64,000 nucleotides of DNA from Acidovorax_G lacteus (GTDB lineage Bacteria; Pseudomonadota; Gammaproteobacteria; Burkholderiales; Burkholderiaceae_C): contig NZ_BAABEX010000024.1 of the NCBI RefSeq assembly GCF_039540375.1, positions 1-64,000 on the forward strand. Reading direction: 5' to 3'. The notes beneath the pieces are model-generated. The model searched no databases, was not told the origin of the DNA, and worked only from the letters and a program-made list of their open reading frames with translations. The position numbers and the translations under genes are program-made. Numbering within the stretch: the first letter of the stretch is position 1; each line of letters starts with the position of its first letter. Of this stretch, positions 24,227 to 33,500 are shown piece by piece.

Positions 24227-25360
24227 AGCTTGTTTTGGTGCTGAATCGGCGGTGGTGACGCGCACCAGGTCCCCGTCGTTCAGGAAGCCCGCGCCGCGCA
24301 CGGCCACGCGCTGGTTCGGCTCCAGCCCGCCCAGCACCTCCACGCGGCCGTCGGCGCGGCGGCCCGGCTGCACCTTGCGCTGCTGCACGCGCTGGTCGTC
24401 GCCCAGCACGAACACGTAGGCAAAGCCGTCGCGCACCACCAGCGCCTCTTGCGGCACCGTCATGCCGTCGGTTTGACCCAGCGCGAATTCGCCGCGCGCG
24501 AACATGCCCGCGCGCAGCCCCGGGTGCTCGGGCACGTCCACGTACACCAGGCCATTGCGCGTCTGAGGGTCCACCGTAGGGGCCAGCATGCGCACCGTGC
24601 CCTGCACGCTGGCACCACTGGCGGCCGTGACGTCCACACGCGTGCCGGGTTTCAGGCGACCCAGCTCGGCCTGCGTGACCTCGGCGCGCCATTCGAGGCG
24701 GCCCTTGCGCACCATGCGGAACAGCTCGGTACCCGCGCCCACCACCGCACCCACGGTGGCCGCACGGGCCGAGATCACGCCGCTGTCGGGCGCACGCACT
24801 TCGGTGTGCTTCAGACGAAGCTGCTGCACGCGCAGCTGCGCTTGTGCGGCCTCAACGCGTGCCTGCGCGGTCTTTTCGGCCGTGGCGTACTGCTGGATCT
24901 GCTGGGCACTGAGCGCGCCCGTGGTCTGTAGCGTGCGGGCGCGTTCGGCGTTGGCAGCGGCTTCGGCTGCCGCGGCCTGGGCTTCGAGCAGCGCAGCGCG
25001 CGCCTGGGCCAGCTCGGCCTCTACGGTCTCGGCCGCAAAGGTGGCCAGCACCTGACCAGCGCGCACGGTGTCGCCCACGTTCACGGCCACATGGGTCAGG
25101 CGCAGGCCGTTGCTCTCAGCGCCGATGATGGCCTCCTGCCAGGCGGCCAGGTTGCCGTTGGCCGTCAGGCGCTGGGCCAGGGCCGTGCGCTGGGGCGCCT
25201 CGGCCGTTACCGTCATGGCAGGGCGGCCTTCGCTGCGCGCGGGAGCGTCGCCTGCCGCACGCGTGGGGCTGGCCAGCAGGGCTGCGCCCGTGGCGGTGGC
25301 GGCCACCAGGGCCAGGGCGGCCCAGGCCGCAGGGGTCTTGTGCAAGAGGTTCAGTCGCAT
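24188..25360 (-). CDS. RND efflux periplasmic adaptor (membrane fusion protein)
   Basis: A 390-residue HlyD/AcrA-like adaptor. An N-terminal signal/anchor (about 10-30) is followed by a biotinyl-lipoyl region (ESNGLRLTHVAVNVGDTVRAGQVLATF), an Ala/Gln-rich coiled-coil hairpin (EAQAAAAEAAANAERARTLQ onwards), and beta-barrel domains. It bridges the permease and the outer-membrane channel. The ATG giving MRLNLLHKT was chosen since upstream sequence is Pro/Arg noise. The extreme C-terminus (QAPTQQSQAQAATK) is encoded by a copy of the dispersed repeat and is probably not conserved. Confidence 0.95.
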   Translation of the reverse strand: MRLNLLHKTPAAWAALALVAATATGAALLASPTRAAGDAPARSEGRPAMTVTAEAPQRTALAQRLTANGNLAAWQEAIIGAESNGLRLTHVAVNVGDTVRAGQVLATFAAETVEAELAQARAALLEAQAAAAEAAANAERARTLQTTGALSAQQIQQYATAEKTAQARVEAAQAQLRVQQLRLKHTEVRAPDSGVISARAATVGAVVGAGTELFRMVRKGRLEWRAEVTQAELGRLKPGTRVDVTAASGASVQGTVRMLAPTVDPQTRNGLVYVDVPEHPGLRAGMFARGEFALGQTDGMTVPQEALVVRDGFAYVFVLGDDQRVQQRKVQPGRRADGRVEVLGGLEPNQRVAVRGAGFLNDGDLVRVTTADSAPKQAPTQQSQAQAATK

Positions 25361-25449
25361 GGAATCGGCTCCATTCGGTGGGGGCGGCCTGCGGGGCCGC
25401 CGGGGGCACATTCAACAAAGGGGCAGGCATGGCCTGCGGTGTCATCGGG

Positions 25450-26868
25450 TCAGGGCGTACGGGTCTGTGCCGTCTGCGCAGCGCCCGCGGGCGGCTCCCA
25501 GCCACCGCCGGCTGCGCGATACAGCGCAATCCAGGCGCTTTCGCGTTCGAGCTGAAGCGCCACCAAGGCGCTTTGCGCTGCCAGCGCCGTGCGGCGTGCG
25601 TCTTCCAGCTCCACCTGGCTGGCCAGCCCGGCACGCCAGCGTGCCTCGGTGGCCTGCAGTGAGGTCTGGTAGCCCTGTGCAGCGGCGTCGGCACTGGCGC
25701 GACGCTCGGCGGTGGCCTGCAGTCGCACCAGCGCCTGCTCGACCTCGCCCACCGCCTGGCGCACCCGAGCGCGGTACAGGGCTGCAGCTTCGTCGTAGCG
25801 GGCCTGGGCCGCATCGACCTGTGCCGCGCGGCGGCCACCGTCGAACAGCGGCAGCTGCAGCGCCAGGGGGCCGATCGACCAGGTCGTGGCTTCGGTCGAG
25901 CCACCGCCCACGCGCACGGAACCCACGCCCACGGAGCCTTGCAGCGACAGCCGCGGATAGCGCTGCGCTTGGGCCGTGCCCACATCGGCGCTGGCCGCCG
26001 CCACGTCGCGCTCGGCGCTGTACACGTCTGGTCGCTGCGCCAACACCTGCGCAGGCAGTGACGCCAGGCCCATCAGCGATTCGGGGGGCAGCGGTGGGGC
26101 GGTGGCCGCGCGCTCCCGCAGTGCGGGCTCTTCCATGCCGGTCAGCGCGACCAGCGACTTGAGATCGACTTCACACTGCATGCGCTGCTGCACGGCGCGG
26201 GCGCGGCCTTCGGCGGCACTGGCGCGGGCGAGCGCGGCCGTGGCCGGGGGCGTGAAGCCTGCGCGCTCGCTGGCATCGGACAGGCGGGCCGTTTCGGCGC
26301 GCGAGGCTGCGTCGCGTTCGGCCACGTCCAGCTGCTGCAGGCACGAGCGCCAGCCGCGGTACTGCAAGGCCACTTCGGCGGCCACGCTCACGCGCGCCTC
26401 GTGCCACTGGGCCTGCGCGCCGGCCAGGCGCTCGCCCGCGGCCCGCGCGGCGGCCGTGTTGCCGCCCCACAGATCGATCTCCCAGCCCGCCTGCACACCC
26501 GCTTGCGCCGTGGTGGCCACGCGGGCGAGCTGCTCGCTGAAGCCGCGCGTGGCGCTGGCCTGCCCGTCGAGCGTAGGGCCCAGCGCCGCACGGGCTGTCT
26601 GCTGCGCTGCGCGGGCCTGGGCAAGGCGCGACGCGGCCTGCGCCACCGTGGGGCTGAGCGCCTGCGAGCGCTCGATCAAGTCCACCAGCAGCGGATCGTT
26701 CCAGCGCGCCCACCAGGCGGCCAGGCCGTCCACCGCGCCGCCATGCGGAAGCGGCGCATGCCAGACGGTGGCGGTGGGGGTGTCCACCCGGGCGGGTGGC
26801 GGAGTCAGGGCGCAACCGGCCAGCACCAGCGGTGTGCAGGCCAGGCCCCAGCGGAGCCAAGAGGTCAT
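25450..26868 (-). CDS. outer-membrane efflux lipoprotein, NodT/OprM (TolC-like) family
   Basis: A 472-residue protein with a lipoprotein signal (LVLAGCALTPPP, Cys near residue 19) and two OEP repeats of long Ala/Gln-rich helices. The PLLVDLIERSQALSPTVAQAASRLAQARA segment and QRPDVYSAERDVAAASADVGTAQAQRYPRLSL are typical. It forms the outer-membrane exit duct of the tripartite pump. The ATG overlaps the TetR stop by 4 nt, so regulator and pump are one operon, in the order tetR-OMF-MFP-RND. Confidence 0.95.
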   Translation of the reverse strand: MTSWLRWGLACTPLVLAGCALTPPPARVDTPTATVWHAPLPHGGAVDGLAAWWARWNDPLLVDLIERSQALSPTVAQAASRLAQARAAQQTARAALGPTLDGQASATRGFSEQLARVATTAQAGVQAGWEIDLWGGNTAAARAAGERLAGAQAQWHEARVSVAAEVALQYRGWRSCLQQLDVAERDAASRAETARLSDASERAGFTPPATAALARASAAEGRARAVQQRMQCEVDLKSLVALTGMEEPALRERAATAPPLPPESLMGLASLPAQVLAQRPDVYSAERDVAAASADVGTAQAQRYPRLSLQGSVGVGSVRVGGGSTEATTWSIGPLALQLPLFDGGRRAAQVDAAQARYDEAAALYRARVRQAVGEVEQALVRLQATAERRASADAAAQGYQTSLQATEARWRAGLASQVELEDARRTALAAQSALVALQLERESAWIALYRAAGGGWEPPAGAAQTAQTRTP

Positions 26869-27608
26869 GGTGCAGGGTCCTTCCGTGGCAAGAGCAGCGG
26901 CGCAGGCAGGCCGCGCCGCAGGGTTTCGCTGTCGATCAGGGCCAGCGCGAAGCCCGTGAGCCGCTCGACCCAACCGCTCACCGCAGCCGGGCGGGCCAGG
27001 CGCGGCGCGACGGCTTCGAGCGCGTCGCGCTGGGTCCACATCTGCATGAGGAGTCCGTGGATCGTGAACACCAGCCGGTGCAGATCGTCGTCGGCGCGCG
27101 GCAGGCCCAGGTGCGCGCACAGCCGCTGCACCAGCGCCAGGTGCGGGCCGCGGCATTCGCGCTCGATCAGCTCAGGCCACACGTGGGTGGGCTCCAGCAG
27201 TTCGCGCACGTGCAGCCGGATCGCTTGGCGTATCAGGTCGTCCTGCTCCAGCGGCTTGAGCAGGGATGCAAAGTAGGCGTGCAGCACATCCGGCAGCGCG
27301 CGGCTGTGGTCCTGCAGCAGCGGCACCAGTGCACCGCTGCTGCCCAAGGGTTCGTAAAAGGTCGCGCTGTACAGACCGGCCTTGTCGCCAAAGTGGTAGG
27401 CAATCGCCGCCACGTTGCTGCCTGCCGCCTGCGCAATCGCGCGCACCGAGGTCTGGGCGTAGCCGCGTTCGGCAAACAGGGCAAAGGCCGCCTGCAGCAG
27501 CCGGGCGCGCGTGTCTTCGCCATCGCTGCGGGCGGTGCGCTGTGCGGCCGGGGCGCTGGCCGGGGGGGCAAGGACGCGAACGGGCGTGCGGGAGCTCATG
27601 CCCCGCAT
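26865..27608 (-). CDS. TetR/AcrR family repressor of the RND operon (CerR-type C-terminus)
   Basis: A 247-residue regulator. After a variable N-terminus the TetR helix-turn-helix is seen: TRARLLQAAFALFAERGYAQTSVRAIAQAAGSNVAAIAYHFGDK (about residues 33-76). The C-terminal ligand domain looks like the DUF1956/CerR type (LIRQAIRLHVRELLEPTHVWPELI). It leads the efflux operon and a perfect palindrome sits 10 bp before its start, so autoregulation and repression of the pump are likely. A second ATG three codons in (27599) could be the start. Confidence 0.93.
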   Translation of the reverse strand: MRGMSSRTPVRVLAPPASAPAAQRTARSDGEDTRARLLQAAFALFAERGYAQTSVRAIAQAAGSNVAAIAYHFGDKAGLYSATFYEPLGSSGALVPLLQDHSRALPDVLHAYFASLLKPLEQDDLIRQAIRLHVRELLEPTHVWPELIERECRGPHLALVQRLCAHLGLPRADDDLHRLVFTIHGLLMQMWTQRDALEAVAPRLARPAAVSGWVERLTGFALALIDSETLRRGLPAPLLLPRKDPAP

Positions 27609-27617
27609 TACACCTCA

Positions 27618-27639
27618 AATTCAAACAGTTGTTTGAATT
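27618..27639. promoter_or_regulatory. 22-bp palindromic operator for the TetR regulator
   Basis: AATTCAAACA and TGTTTGAATT are perfect 10-bp inverted arms around a GT centre, within the 48-bp gap between glnE and tetR. Length and position are typical of a TetR dimer operator overlapping the operon promoter. Confidence 0.85.
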
Positions 27640-27656
27640 AACCGGAACAAACCGAC

Positions 27657-30440
27657 TCAGCGCAGGGCTTTGCCGGTGGCCGGATCAACCGCTTCTGCGC
27701 CGAACACGCTGCGCCACAGCGTCAGAATGGCTTCGCGCTCGGCCTGCAGGGCCGGGGGCTCGACTTCGGTGGGCACCTCATCGAGCCGCGCACGGTGCTG
27801 TACGCGGCGCAGCTCCCGGTAGGCGTCGGCGGCGGCGTGCCCCACGCCGGGTGGCAGCAGGCCGCATTCTTCGGCACGTTGCAGCAGGGCGATATTGCCC
27901 ACGTTGTCGCGCAGGCCCGGATGGCGGGCAGATTCGGCCAGCACCAGATATTGCACGGCAAACTCGGCGTCCACCATACCGCCAGGGCTGTGCTTGACTT
28001 CAAACTGCCCGGCCCGTGTGGGGTGTGCAGCGCACACCCGCTCGCGCATGGCGGTAATCTCGGCACGCAGTGCGGCCGGGTCGCGTTCGCTGGTGATCAC
28101 GGCTTCGCGCACCGCGTCAAAGCGGGCTTGCAGCGCAGGGCTGCCCAGCACAAAACGCGCGCGCGTCATGGCCTGGTGTTCCCAGGTCCAGGCGGTGTTG
28201 CTGCCGCGTTGCTGCTGGTAGCGCGCAAAGGCCTCGAAGCTGGTCACGAGCATGCCCGAGCTGCCATTGGGCCGCAGCGCGGTGTCGATCTCGTACAGGT
28301 CGCCTTCGCCCGTCTTCACGGTGAGCCAGTTGATGAGCTTGCGCACGAAGGCCGCATACACCTCGGGCGCGCGATCGTCCTCGTCGTCGAACACGAACAC
28401 GATGTCCAGGTCGCTGCCGTAACCCAGCTCTTTGCCGCCGAGCTTGCCGTAGCCAATGATGGCGAACTGCGGCGCCTCGCGGTGCCGGTTGCGCAGCCGG
28501 CTCCAGCACCACTGTGCGGTCACGCGCAGCACGCTGTCGGCCAGTGCGCTCAGGTCGTCGGCCACCTGTTCCACGGTGATGCGGCCTTCCACGTCGCGTG
28601 CCAGCGTGCGGAAGGTCTCGGCATGCTGGGCGCGGCGCAGCAGGTTCAGCAGGTTCTCGTCGTCGTCTTCGGCGGTGGACTGCAGCGAAGCCAGGCGCAG
28701 GCCCAGTTCGCGCTCGAATTCAGCGGCGGTGAAGCGCTCGTTCCACATGGCGTCGCCCACCAGCTCGTCGATCACGCCCGGGTGCTGCAGCAGGTAGCGC
28801 GCCGGCCAGCGCGCAGCGCCCAGCAGGTGCAGCAGCTGCTCGTGCACCGAGGGGCGCTCGAGCAGCAGCGCCAGGTAGCTTTCGCGGCGCAGCAGGGGTT
28901 CCAGCCAGTTGATCAGGCGCACGCAGGCGTCTTCGGTCACTCGCGCCTCGGCCAGCCACTGGGCGGTGCGCTGCACGATGCGCAGCAGGCGCGCGCGTGC
29001 TTCGTCGCGCAGTGCGGCCACGCGGGGGTGGTTGCGCCATTCGGCCACCCGGTCGCGGAATGCGCCCGGAAGCTGCTCGACGAGTGTGTCGAGTTCGGGC
29101 ACGGGGGTGGCGGCTGCGCGCGGGCCGCCGCAGCCCCCACCTGAGCACTGCTTGGTGCTGCCGCCGAGTAGGGTGTCAAATTCCTGGGCTACGAGTTCGC
29201 GGTGCTCGTCCAGCGCATGCAAAAACGCACAGGTGTCCGGGTAGCCCAGGGTGCTGGCAATCCACCAGAGGTCGTCATCGCGCGTGGGCAGCACATGGGT
29301 CTGCTGGTCGTCCAGGTACTGGATGCGGTGCTCCACGCGGCGCAGGAACTCATAGGCCCGTGCCAGCGCCTCGGCAGTCTGCTGCGGCATGAGCCCGGCC
29401 TGCGCGAGGCGCTGCAGCGCATCCAGCGTGGGCCTGCGGCGCAGCTCTGGAAACTGCCCGCCGCGCACCACCTGCAGCAGTTGCACGGTGAACTCGATCT
29501 CGCGGATACCCCCGCGCGAGAGCTTCACGTCGTTGGCGCGTTCGGGGTGCCCCGCACTGCGGCGCGTGGCATGGTCGCGGATCTGGCGGTGCAGCAGGCG
29601 CAGCGCCTCGAACACGCTGTAGTCGAGATAGCGGCGAAACACAAACGGCAGCACCACCGCCCGCAGGCCCTGCACAGCGGGGCTGGACACGGCATCCAGA
29701 GGCGCCACCACCCGGCTTTTGAGCCAGGCAAAGCGCTCCCATTCGCGGCCCTGCACCTGCAGGTATTCTTCGAGCGCAGCCAGTGACACGGCTGCAGGGC
29801 CTGAGTTGCCGTTGGGCCGCAGCGCCAGATCCACCCGGAAGACAAAACCGTGCTCGGTGGTGTCGCCCACCAGGTGGTAGATGGCCTTGACCGCGCGACC
29901 AAAGTACTCGTGATTGGAGATCACCCCTCGGCCATCGGCGCGGCCGGCGGTCTCGCCGTCATGTTCGTAGACGTAGATCAGGTCGATGTCGCTGGACACA
30001 TTGAGCTCGCGGGCTCCGAGCTTTCCCATGCCGATGATCCACAGCGCTACGTCCTGGCCCTGTGGCCCGCGGGGCGCGCCATGCTGGGCGTCCAGCTCCG
30101 CACGCGCCTGTTGGCAGGCCCGGTCGAGCGCCAGCTCGGCCAGTTCGGTCACGGCGCGGGTGATGTCGGCCAGCGGGGCCTGCGCTTCACAGTCTTGGCG
30201 GATCAGCCGCTCCATTACGAGCTGGCGCAGCATGCGCATGGCCGTGCCCAGGTCCAGCCCGCGTGCCCGCAATGCATCCAGCGCCTGGGCCATGCTCGCG
30301 CGGTCGGGGCAGCCAGGCGCCAGAAGCTGCAGGTCGGCCTCGTAGCGCCGTTGCAGGCGCTGCAGAAAACGCGAGTGCGCCGTCGGCAGCGCCGTCCAGT
30401 CGCGGCGTCCGCCGCAAGGGTCAAGCGCAGGCGACGACAT
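27657..30440 (-). CDS. glnE: bifunctional glutamine synthetase adenylyltransferase/deadenylylase
   Basis: GlnE attaches and removes AMP on glutamine synthetase in response to PII, tuning nitrogen assimilation. The 927-residue protein has two nucleotidyltransferase domains: GMGKLGARELNVSSDIDLIY in the N-terminal (deadenylylase) half and GYGKLGGKELGYGSDLDIVF in the C-terminal (adenylylase) half, both with the G-x-S-D-x-D metal site. The ATG giving MSSPALDPCGG was preferred to one 19 codons upstream. It is divergent from yhdP with a 95-bp gap. Confidence 0.97.
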   Translation of the reverse strand: MSSPALDPCGGRRDWTALPTAHSRFLQRLQRRYEADLQLLAPGCPDRASMAQALDALRARGLDLGTAMRMLRQLVMERLIRQDCEAQAPLADITRAVTELAELALDRACQQARAELDAQHGAPRGPQGQDVALWIIGMGKLGARELNVSSDIDLIYVYEHDGETAGRADGRGVISNHEYFGRAVKAIYHLVGDTTEHGFVFRVDLALRPNGNSGPAAVSLAALEEYLQVQGREWERFAWLKSRVVAPLDAVSSPAVQGLRAVVLPFVFRRYLDYSVFEALRLLHRQIRDHATRRSAGHPERANDVKLSRGGIREIEFTVQLLQVVRGGQFPELRRRPTLDALQRLAQAGLMPQQTAEALARAYEFLRRVEHRIQYLDDQQTHVLPTRDDDLWWIASTLGYPDTCAFLHALDEHRELVAQEFDTLLGGSTKQCSGGGCGGPRAAATPVPELDTLVEQLPGAFRDRVAEWRNHPRVAALRDEARARLLRIVQRTAQWLAEARVTEDACVRLINWLEPLLRRESYLALLLERPSVHEQLLHLLGAARWPARYLLQHPGVIDELVGDAMWNERFTAAEFERELGLRLASLQSTAEDDDENLLNLLRRAQHAETFRTLARDVEGRITVEQVADDLSALADSVLRVTAQWCWSRLRNRHREAPQFAIIGYGKLGGKELGYGSDLDIVFVFDDEDDRAPEVYAAFVRKLINWLTVKTGEGDLYEIDTALRPNGSSGMLVTSFEAFARYQQQRGSNTAWTWEHQAMTRARFVLGSPALQARFDAVREAVITSERDPAALRAEITAMRERVCAAHPTRAGQFEVKHSPGGMVDAEFAVQYLVLAESARHPGLRDNVGNIALLQRAEECGLLPPGVGHAAADAYRELRRVQHRARLDEVPTEVEPPALQAEREAILTLWRSVFGAEAVDPATGKALR

Positions 30441-30535
30441 GGGGCACAGGGGCTGGCACGCCCACGCAGACAGCGATTTGCAGTGAACCCGCTGCAAGGC
30501 CGCGGGTCATAATTCTTGCCACATTCCACCCCACC

Positions 30536-33500
30536 ATGATCGAACCGACGCTGCATCCCACACGCCTATTGAGAATCGTGGCCGGGTTGGCGCGTTGGTC
30601 TCTGGGTCTGCTGCTGGCTTTCTGGCTGCTGCTGACCGCGGCGTGGGCTGCTTTACACGGCTGGATTGTGCCGCGTATCGGTGAGTTTCGCCCGCAGCTG
30701 GAAGCCCAGGCCACACGCGCATTGGGGGTGCCCGTGCGCATGGGCAACCTCAGTGCCCGCACCGAGGGACTGATCCCGTCGTTCGAGCTGCTGGACGTGG
30801 CCCTGCTCGACCCGCAAGGGCGCCAGGCGCTGCTGCTGCCGCGCGTGGTGGTGGCGCTGTCGCCGCGCTCGCTCCTTCACTGGGGTTTTGACCAGCTGTA
30901 TGTCGAATCGCCCGAGCTGGACATCCGCCGCACCGCCCAAGGCCGGTTGCTTGTGGCCGGGCTGGAAGTGGCGCAAGGCGGCGGGGACAGCAATGCGCTG
31001 GCCGACTGGCTGTTCTCCCAAGGAGAGGTGATCATCCGCAACGGTACGCTGCGCTGGACCGATGAGTTGCGTGGCGCGCCGCCCCTGGCGCTGAATCAGG
31101 TGCAGCTGCTGCTGCGCAACGGCAACTGGCGACACCAGATGCGGGTGGACGCGACACCGCCCGCTGAGTGGGGCGACCGCTTCTCGCTCACCGGCCAATT
31201 CCGAGCGCCTTTGCTGCGGGCACGCGACGGCGACTGGCGGCAATGGAGCGGCCAGCTCTACGCCGACTTTGCTCGGGTGGACGTCTCGCGGCTGCGCCAG
31301 CACGCCGACTTGGGGGTTGAGGTGGCGGACGGCCGTGGCGCGTTGCGCGCTTGGGCCGATGTGCAGCGCGGTGTCATCGTTGGCGGCACCGCAGACTTGG
31401 CGCTGGCCGATGTGAACGCGACGCTGGGCGCAGGGTTGGAGCCGCTGGCGTTGTCCGTGGTGCAGGGGCGCGTGGGCGGCCGACGACTGGCCGGCGGATT
31501 CGAGTTCAGCACCCAGGGCCTGCAGTTCACCACGGCCGACGGCCTGGTGTGGCCCGGAGGCAATCTGCGCCTGACGTACACCGAGGCCACCGGGCGCCAG
31601 CCGGCGCAGGGCGAGTTCCGGGCCGACCGGCTGGACATTGGCGCGTTGGCCAGCATCGCGACCCGATTGCCCCTGGAGGCGACGGTGCATCGCGCGCTCG
31701 ACACCTACACCCCTCAGGGCCTGATCGACGAGATTCAGGCCACTTGGCGCGGCCCGCTCGATGCGCTGCAGCAGTATCAGCTGCGCGGGCGCATGCATGG
31801 CTTTGCCCTCGCTGCGCCCGCCAACGGCCGCGCGGCGCATGTGCCCGGCCTGCGGGGCGCGCAGGTCGATATCGACATGAACCAGGCCGGTGGCAAGGCG
31901 ACGGTGGGCATTCGTGCTGGCGCGCTGGTGCTGCCCGGCGTGTTCGAGGACCCAGTGCTCCCGCTCGACCGGCTTTCGGCGCAGGTGCGCTGGCAGGTCG
32001 ATGGGGCGCGCATCAGCGTGCAGGCCAGCGACGTGGAGTTTGCCAATGCCGATGCCGAGGGCCAGGCCCGCGCCACATGGCGCACGGCGGACGTGCCCGC
32101 AGGGTCCGGACAGTCGCGTTTTCCGGGGGTGCTTGATCTTTCGGGCACTCTGAGCCGTGCCGACGGCACCCGTGTGCACCGCTATCTGCCGCTGACCATT
32201 CCTGCCGACGCCCGTCACTATGTGCGCGACGCCGTGCAGGCCGGGCGCGCAAGCCAGGTGCAGTTCAAGGTTCGGGGCGATCTGCACCACCTGCCCTTCA
32301 ACGACCCGCGCCAGGGCGAGTTCCGCATCGCGGCCAAGGTGCAGGACGTGACCTATGCCTACGTACCGCCGCGCCTGCTACCCGAGGGCAGCCCCCGTTG
32401 GCCCGCGCTCACCCAGCTGGCGGGGGAGCTGATCTTCGAGCGCTCGTCCATGCAGGTACGCGGCGCCAGCGGGGCGTTTTCCAACACGCCGGGTTTGCGA
32501 CTGTCCAAGGTCGAGGCGCGTATTCCCGATCTCAACCACACGGTGGTGGGCGTGAGCGCTGAGGCGCGCGGGCCGCTGGGCGAGGTGCTCACGCTGGTCA
32601 ACCAGTCGCCGCTGGCGGCCATGACGGGCAACGCCCTGGCGCAGGCCACGGGCGCCGGCACCGCAGACCTGCAACTGCGCTTGTCGCTGCCCATCAGCGA
32701 ACTGGCGCGCTCGCGGGTGCAGGGCAGCGTGCAGATGGCGGGCAACGAGCTGCGCATCACACCCGAGACGCCTGCGCTGACCCGCCTGCGCGGAGCGGTG
32801 CAGTTCACCGAGGCCGGGTTTTCGCTGGCAGGCGTCCAGGGCCGCGCGCTGGGTGGCGAGGTGCGCATCGACGGCGGTATGCGCCCGCAGGCCCCCAATG
32901 CGCCCGCCACCGAGCCCACGGTGCAGATCCGCGCGCAGGGCACGGCCACGGCCGAAGGGCTGCAGCAAACGCGCCAGCTGGGTGCGCTGGCGCAGTTCGC
33001 GCGGCTGGCCAGCGGCAGCGCGCCCTACACGCTCGCGCTGAACTTCCGCCGCGGGCATCCCGAGCTGTCGCTCAGCACCAACCTGCTAGGCATGGCGCTG
33101 GCCTTGCCGGCACCGCTGGGCAAACCGGCGGAGTCCAGCGTGCCCGTGCGGCTGGAAACCCAGATCACGCGCGAGAGTCTGCTCGCTGCTGCTGCGCCCC
33201 AAGGCGCAGCAGCCCCCCTGCGCGAGACCGTGCAACTCGATTGGGCTGGCGCAGGCGCTGCCCAGTACCTGCGCGAGTGGAATGGCAGCACCGTGCGCGT
33301 GCTGCGCGGCTCCATTGGCCTGGGGCTTGCGCCGGGCGAATCGCCCCCAGCGCCTGTCGAAGGCGTTGCGGCCAACCTGCAGTGGAACGCGCTCGATGTG
33401 GACGCGTGGCGGGCCGTACTGGCCCGCGTGGCCGCGGCATCAGGTGCGGCGACCGCGTCCCCGGGCACCGCTGCGCCCGAGGCCGCCATGCTGGCTGCGG

